Source: Lutraria lutraria (Eukaryota > Mollusca > Bivalvia > Venerida > Mactridae). Taken from it: a stretch of DNA of 64,000 nt. Below the pieces are notes generated by a model. That model made no database searches, had not been told where the DNA came from, and worked only from the letters and a program-made list of their open reading frames with translations. Positions 58,601 to 64,000 of the stretch are shown here, one piece after another. The position numbers and the translations under genes were made by a program. Every line of letters begins with the position of its first letter. Position 1 is the stretch's first letter. The stretch is from positions 38,785,083 through 38,849,082 of the forward strand of contig OZ026835.1 of the NCBI GenBank assembly GCA_964023205.1, written 5' to 3'.

Positions 58601-61090
58601 TTAAAAGAAAAGTCATTTTACGTTACCAAGGAGACAGATCGTTTCAACGGGTCACAGTGACCTTTGAAAGTGAGTTGATTGATTGGAAGGTATTAAGTGT
58701 TGTGGTCAATCGAACACATTTTACTGTTACTGTGGACTGCAATACAGTAAAATCAGTGAGACTTTCCCAGAGGTTACATAAGATACCAAAGAGAGCCGTA
58801 GCTGTGCTAGGAACCAGCAAAACTGGAGAGGATCCATTTATTGTGAGTAAAAACTTGTTTCTAGCTGGTTTTCAAAAATCTAATCATGTCTTGACTGTTT
58901 TAGACCATAATGTTGAACTTTTTCTGCCATTATGTTGTTAATGAAATATTAAGTTACCTTTCAACTGTTAAGTTAAGACTTCTAAATTTCAATTGACATT
59001 TTGTATGATACAGTGGGATACTGATGGGGGCATATAGTGATTGACTTGTCTGTCCATACCAGGTTAACTTGTTAACCCTTCCCTTTGATACTTATACAGT
59101 AATTGTTGCCTTTGACCATTCCTGATGCACTCATATCATACCCTCCCTTGAGCAGATTAGGTCTTCATTTCTATGCTTTAAATGGACTATTTCTTGGTTA
59201 ACCTGATGTTCTTGGATATAATTATTTTGATGTCAGGTCAAAGTCAAGTGACTGTTTTCCTTGATATATTTTGATGTCAGGTCAAAGTCAGGTGACTGTT
59301 TTCCTTGATATATTTTGATGTCAGGTGAAAATCAGGTGACTGTTTTCCTAGATATATTTTGATGTCAGGTCAAAGTCAGGTGACTGTTTTCCTTGATATA
59401 TTTTGATGTCAGGTCAAAGTCAGGTGACTGTTTTCCTTGATATATTTTAATGTCAGGTGAAAGTCAGGTGACTGTTTTCCTAGATATATTTTGATGTCAG
59501 GTCAAAGTCAGGTGACTGTTTTCCTTGATATATTTTGATGTCAGGTGAAAGTCAGGTGACTGTTTTCCTTGATATATTTTGATGTCAGGTGAAAGTCAGG
59601 TGACTGTTTTCCTAGATATATTTTGATGTCAGGTGAAAGTCAGGTGACTGTTTTCCTTGATATATTTTGATGTCAGGTGAAAATCAGGTGACTGTTTTCC
59701 TAGATATATTTTGATGTCAGGTGAAAGTCAGGTGACTGTTTTCCTTGATATATTTTGATGTCAGGTCAAAATCAGGTGACTATTTTCCTTGATATATTTT
59801 GATGTCAGGTCAGAGTCAGGTGACTGTTTTCCTTGATATATTTTGATGTCGGGTCAAAGTCCTTGATATATTTTGATGTCAGGTCAAAGTCAGGTGACTG
59901 TGTTCTGGTGGCTACATACTGACCTTCAAAAGTTTTACCTCTGACTGTCAATCAAATCTACAGTAATTATCAAGACTATCAGTATAATAAGATTAAGAGG
60001 TCAATAACCAGTATGTCTTATCTTAATATCTTAGATTAAAAATATCACTGTTCGCATTTCCTATCCAATATTTGATCTCCAGTTTAAATTGACTTACAAA
60101 GAATGCTAATTCTCAGTTGCCTATTTATAATCTTTGTATCTCGGAGATAAAAACAATTATTTGTTGATAAAGTTAAGTAAATTGAATGTGCTATCACTGA
60201 ATTAAAAGAATCGTGACCAACAATTATGTAAATATTTTAAGGAAAAAATGCCCAATGTTCATAATGACCTGTTCTAATAGAATTCATTAAAACACACATT
60301 TTTCTTGAACTCTTCTTGCATACTTCATGAATAGTTCATGAAGTATGAATACCTATTTAACAGGGGAAGATATTCTGATTCCTCTACAACCATTCCATGG
60401 GAGCTGTGTTCACTGTATAAGATTTATGTGAATTGAGTTTTTTGCCATGAGATTATAAATCTTGAGAACAGTCTCAAGCTCAAAATTTGAGGGTTCAACA
60501 CAACACTGTCATAACTCATATTGAAATAAGAACAAGTTATGACAGTGTTGCGCTGAGCCCTCGAAATATCTGTTACATTCTCAAAGCTTTCTGATTAGAA
60601 AGATACTGCAGTTTAATGTTTTGATACATATTCTGAGTGAATATCATAAGATTAATATCATCATCATTTTATCATAATTAACGTAGAAACAGTGAATAAT
60701 GCTCCCTCAGGGTGATATTGACCTTTGACCTACTAACCTGTTAGTGTTAGGTTGTCACAAGGAACCAACATAATAATTATGAAGTTGGATGATTGTAAGT
60801 GCAAGCTTGTCAATTTTATAGGCATGGTTAAAGTTTGGTACAAACAAACAAACAAACAGACAGACAAAGAGACAGGCCAAAAACAATATGCCCCTGATCT
60901 ATTGATACATACTGGAGCATGAAATATGAGATTTGAGTTTGGAGACAGATCTCAAGTTTATAACCTTGCAACCAGTTTGTGTAAAATGATATGTTTTATA
61001 TATGTACATTTAAATTACAGGGTGAACTTCTACATGCCAAGTTATACACATATGCCATCAGACATGACCAGTTTCTGTGTCTTCAACCAG
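49642..61090 (+). CDS. Secreted protein with thrombospondin-N-terminal-like (laminin-G fold) domain, 5' part
   Basis: Exons 49642-49750, 58346-58842 and 61021-61090, phases 1, 0 and 1, continuing beyond the window. Exon 1 begins MQKETMYLSFLMFLLYF, a signal peptide, after which the chain is basic (NGRRNKHENNH). Exons 2 and 3 form about 190 residues of a TSPN/concanavalin-like fold: SFFNSSRETTFIDL, REISFETVGYS, WKVLSVVVNRTHFTVTVDCN, AVAVLGTSKTGEDPF, GELLHAKLYTYAI and the closing cysteine in FLCLQPG. In known proteins this domain opens thrombospondins, NELL proteins and several collagens; which of these cannot be told, since the downstream domains are outside. The TVDC...FLC cysteine pair is as expected. 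Intron 1 is 8.6 kb and full of repeats. Confidence 0.72.
50428..50790 (+). repeat. Longest copy of the TTCATGAA repeat family, in TSPN gene intron 1
   Basis: Starts with the 75-bp module (GTTCCAGAATAGTTCATGAA) and continues with about 280 bp that match 48010-48270. A run of 12 or more G at about 50574-50586 is inserted in it. Confidence 0.55.
50832..51062 (+). mobile_element. tRNA-derived SINE, family D
   Basis: Box A CTGTGGTCCAATGGTTATGG, box-B-like GGGAGTTTAAATCCCCC, body GTGAGGACGCTCACAGTCAT, GGTGGTTCCACTCAAG, GTTCCTCCACTATTATAAAG and 3' end TTAAATCCCAATAAAA. Same order as 14326-14540. A further partial body may lie at 56845-57065. Confidence 0.65.
51063..54560. other. TSPN gene intron 1, mostly unremarkable
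   Basis: No exon-like sequence. At 52849-53030 a short repeat begins TACGGTCAAACCTGTG, like the Tc1/mariner-type MITE at 46208, and carries GGCCTTTATT phrases; its right end is not clear. Confidence 0.45.
54581..54637 (+). repeat. Short tandem duplication, 30-bp unit
   Basis: CTTGGTTCATGTTTGGCCTG followed by CAATGC occurs twice, 30 bp apart. Confidence 0.75.
55556..55975. repeat. Minisatellite, 56-bp unit, about 7 copies
   Basis: Unit contains TTGCATTGCATGCATCAATG and ACCTCAACTGGTACAGCATA; starts at 55627 and 55683 give the 56-bp period. The outer copies are more diverged. The short frames over it on both strands are translated repeat only. Confidence 0.85.
56432..56640 (+). repeat. Tandem repeat, 48-bp unit, about 4 copies
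   Basis: TAGGCCAAACAAATCAGTTG starts at 56432, 56480, 56528 and 56576; the last unit degrades into GTTGCTGTTAAAATAA. Confidence 0.8.
57940..58277 (+). mobile_element. SINE family B, full-length copy
   Basis: Head ATGCTGGACTACTGAACG, box-B-like GGGTTAGAATCTC, body TTTCTTAGGGACAC and TGAAAATCACAAGAG, 3' part CTGAAATGACTGTAGCTGTC and GTTGAACAACAGATAAATA. It ends about 70 bp before exon 2 of the TSPN gene. Confidence 0.65.
59222..59910 (+). repeat. Minisatellite, 44-bp unit, about 15 copies
   Basis: Unit TTGATATATTTTGATGTCAG, GTCAAAGTCAGGTGACTG, TTTTCC; starts at 59229 and 59273 give the 44-bp period. Units differ at a few fixed places (GTCAAA/GTGAAA, CCTT/CCTA). In TSPN gene intron 2. Confidence 0.9.
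60290..60368 (+). repeat. TTCATGAA repeat module
   Basis: TTTTTCTTGAACTCTTCTTG, then CTTCATGAATAGTTCATGAA and TTTAACAGG. Almost the same as 48940-49018. Confidence 0.6.
60488..60563 (+). mobile_element. 76-bp palindromic MITE, copy 1
   Basis: Arms TGAGGGTTCAACACAACACT and the imperfect complement ending GCGCTGAGCCCTCG. Same length and sequence, reversed, as 62116-62191. Confidence 0.75.
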
Positions 61091-61256
61091 GTATGTTCAA
61101 TTTTGTTGTTGTTGTTGTTGTTTTACTTAAAATGTGATGTAAGTGTTGCTCAAAATTCATCTTAAAATTCTGGCCTTTTCCTTAAGGAAGGATTTACTGT
61201 ATATCCATAGATTTGATGGACAAAAAACTTTCATATGGAATCTCTTTATAGTAGAA

Positions 61257-61305
61257 TCAGGGATGCTATATGGAATATATTAGTAGCATCCCTAGTAGAA
61301 ATAAA
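61257..61305. repeat. GGGATGCT hairpin
   Basis: CAGGGATGCTATATG pairs imperfectly with TAGTAGCATCCCTAG; third member of the family seen at 43648 and 45318. A run of 18 G follows at 61390-61407. Confidence 0.55.
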
Positions 61306-62115
61306 TGTTAACCAGTTTTAAAGTTTCATTATAAATATCCGCATGGTTTGCTCTATGTGTATGAAACACACTGTGTTGATAATTATATCGGGGGGGGGGG
61401 GGGGGGGATACATTGTATATTAATTTAGTATCTAGTTTGAACTTAGAAATTTATTGTGAAAAAAATTTGAGGTAATTTGACCGACTTCTGTATCAAGCTA
61501 TGAGATTATGTTGAATGCTCCCATCTCATGTTACAGTCTCATTTTAAGTTCATATTTTGATACCAGAAGGTATTCTGTGGGTAAAACATCCAGCTGAAGT
61601 ATACAGGTTTTCAATTTATGACTTCAGATTATGACAAACAACTTACCCGCATCCTGCTGAGATAAACTAATTGGATAATTTCATCAGATATAATGTTGAT
61701 GGTTTTAAGACTTACATGTTTTATAGAGAATTTCTTTAATACAGATTTATAACAGATTAATTGTAAATTGAGAAAATCTCGTAAAAATTATGCGCCTGTG
61801 ATTTATAGACTGTAAGTTTTATTGGTAGAAAATCAGTGAAATGTTTTCATAACTGTGTAAGACTTTATTTGCACTCATTCAAAATATTGTCCATGAAAAT
61901 ACTGAGCTAATTGGATATATATCAATAAATGATTTAAGTTGTTTTCTCTGTACATATTATATAATTATGTAACTACATGATGGGATTTATTTATGTACAC
62001 TTGTCTAAAACTTCATTAATTTTGTTCTATAGTTAACTTTCGTCTCTTCATTCAATTTTATACCAAATCCTTAAGCAGTTTAAATTGAACATGTGTCTGA
62101 TTCCATTTTACATAT

Positions 62116-62191
62116 TGAGGGCTCAGCGCAACATTGTTGTAACTTGTTCTTATTTCAATATGAGTTACGACACTGTTGCGCTGAACCCTCG
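62116..62191 (-). mobile_element. 76-bp palindromic MITE, copy 2, opposite orientation
   Basis: TGAGGGCTCAGCGCAACATT at the left, CACTGTTGCGCTGAACCCTCG at the right, in the reverse order of the 60488 copy. TACATAT precedes it and ATATGTA follows, so the palindrome may extend outward. Confidence 0.7.
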
Positions 62192-63355
62192 ATATGTACA
62201 CTTTTTAAGTATGCATGTTTGATTAAGATATCATAATACCAGTATTTGTTGCCACTGGTCAACAATTTTTTTGTCTGTGGTCACTTTAGTGAAAAAATTC
62301 TCCATATTAGGCATAAAAAGAAATATTTGTTTCTGGCCACTCCTCCTACACTAATTTTTACATCCGAGAAACGTTCTATCCGTAGTCTCCCTTTTTTTAA
62401 ACAAAACAATTATCTACCTACCTAACCTATTGCCAGTGAGTATGTGACCAGTGACAAACATATTTTTCTTAAATCTTATTTATAGAAAAATGTATCAGCC
62501 TAGTGTTAAAGTTATTATAATTAAATATTAATTCTATCATTACTGTAACTATTAAATATTAATGAAATAAAACAGGGTAAGTAATGCCATCAGAGTTAAA
62601 CTGCCAAGTTGTTCTTTTTTTTAAATAATTTAAACCTGGCTTACATAATTATAACTTTTTTATGTTCTGTTTTATAATATTTTTTATACAGAAAAATTTA
62701 GTTGACTGTGCCTTTTTCAGATACATTCATTTTGTTTCCAGGTCAATAATAACAGTGAAGTAATGCTTGAGTTTATTTGAGTTTATTTAATCTGTATTGT
62801 TATGTTTGAACGCACTTTTATTCCTTTTGTCTTCAGTACTCTTGACTGAATTCTTGTAATTTATTGGCATGTTCATATTGTTCAGCTATTTCATTATGAA
62901 ACTTGCTAAATGCTTGGAAGAATAATATAATAAAATACACCAAAGAATACCTTTGATGTTGATGAGCCTTAATTGTACCTTTATACCTTTCAGCATCAAG
63001 AGTATATGATAAATATTTATTAAGGAATTGGAAATATGGTTTGAGAACTATCCAAATCATCCCAGGCATTCTGGAGTTATTGCCCTTTAATTACAAATTT
63101 TATGCTGATTTATTGCCTTTAAATTACAAAATTAATGCTAAATTAAGTCTGTTCACTATCAAATCTTATTTACCTTATAATTCTCATCAAAAATGCATTA
63201 AACATATTCACATTGATTTAACAAGATATGCATATCAACACTTTTTACCTTGATGGAACTGCTAGGTCATATATCTCATAGTGTATCTTTAGCCTTGAAT
63301 CGAGCTAAAACTTAATAATCATTAGTATACTTGGTACATAGTATATATAACACTA

Positions 63356-63440
63356 CAGTTGAATCTCGTTATCTCAAATTTCTAGGGACCGTGGAAATTA
63401 GTTTGAGATAACCGAAATTTGAGATAAACAAATACTGAAT
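63356..63440 (+). mobile_element. Tc1/mariner-like MITE end
   Basis: TA followed by CAGTTGAATCTCGTTATCTC, then the inverted words GTTTGAGATAACCG and ATTTGAGATAAAC. Only the left end is clear. Confidence 0.45.
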
Positions 63441-64000
63441 AATTATATATGTTTTAAAGTATTTGTGTACACGCACGTACAGTAGCCTTTATTTAAAATA
63501 ACAATGCCTGTATGATTACGTTTCGAATAAAACATGTGCATACGTAGAGGAGAAAAAAAAATTATGTATCTATTCATAATAATTAATATCAACACTTATT
63601 ATCCCAACATAAAATACTTATTTACGAAATTTGTTGAAAGAATTCGAAAAAAAACGGAGCGTCTAGCTTTACATATTTTCGGATGTGTACGCATTCCGTA
63701 CATAATGTAAGATGAATCCGTTCGTTGCAACGTCGATCACGCTCTCGGAATTAATTATTTTTATCAAGCTAAGATCATTTTACTAAGATTGGAATCCGAA
63801 ACTATCATAGGTGGCAAGTAATCGTAAGCAATTTTCAAGTTAAACATACGAGTATCCTAGTATTCGGATACTCACCGCAGCCGAAGTTATACGTGGTGCG
63901 TATTTGTTTACCTTACCTACCATTATTTTAGTTAAGTCAAATAACAGGTAGGATTATCAGGCTACACTACACGTGTGCTCTCTGTTTGTCACACGATTAT

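Larger units (their letters stand above)
61091..64000. other. TSPN gene intron 3 (open to the right)
   Basis: No further exon of the TSPN gene found with the needed phase 1. AT-rich, with the elements listed separately. Confidence 0.45.

Noticed and set aside
61021..61165. Extension of TSPN exon 3 through the donor at 61090
   Set aside because: GTATGT is a good donor and the following reading is a (TTG)n run with no conserved residues.

Overview
This is a eukaryotic, AT-rich genome window with introns, many short non-autonomous transposons, tRNA-derived SINEs and decayed non-LTR retrotransposons. Intron-rich adhesion GPCRs plus this SINE/MITE load suggest a lophotrochozoan, most likely a bivalve mollusc (inference; no marker gene settles it). 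There are no prokaryotic-style operons. Nearly all long open frames are chance or transposon-derived, and the real genes are seen as short exons bounded by AG/GT splice sites with matching phases.

1-38.3 kb: two paralogous adhesion-class G protein-coupled receptors lie tail to tail. Copy 1 (+) enters from the left edge; exons 323-8980 encode the second half of the GAIN domain, the GPS, seven membrane helices and the tail. Copy 2 (-) can be read from signal peptide to stop, 38327 down to 14584, in 22 exons whose phases agree and whose total (2325 nt) gives 774 residues: signal peptide, C-type lectin domain, hormone-receptor motif (HRM), GAIN, GPS, 7TM, tail. Its introns hold a CR1-like LINE (26.5-30.0 kb), several MITEs with clear target-site duplications, a psq-type helix-turn-helix remnant, and a 2.3 kb minisatellite (30.1-32.37 kb). 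That minisatellite is an amplified copy of the receptor's own exon end plus 5' splice site.

38.3-49.6 kb: a repeat-only region. It has a 3' fragment of one non-LTR element (+), a long decayed L1/Tx1-type LINE (-) interrupted by a 1.5 kb long-TIR element with 8-bp target duplications, a second long-TIR element (848 bp, 9-bp duplications), SINEs and hairpin elements.

49.6-64 kb: the 5' part of a secreted protein gene (+): a signal-peptide exon, an 8.6 kb intron, and two exons of a thrombospondin-N-terminal-like (laminin-G fold) domain, continuing beyond the right edge. Introns contain 44-, 48- and 56-bp tandem repeats, SINEs and a pair of 76-bp palindromes.

Functionally, the two receptors are probably surface receptors with a self-cleaving GAIN/GPS module; copy 2 senses ligand through a lectin domain carrying an EPN sugar-specificity motif. 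The TSPN protein is an unrelated extracellular protein.
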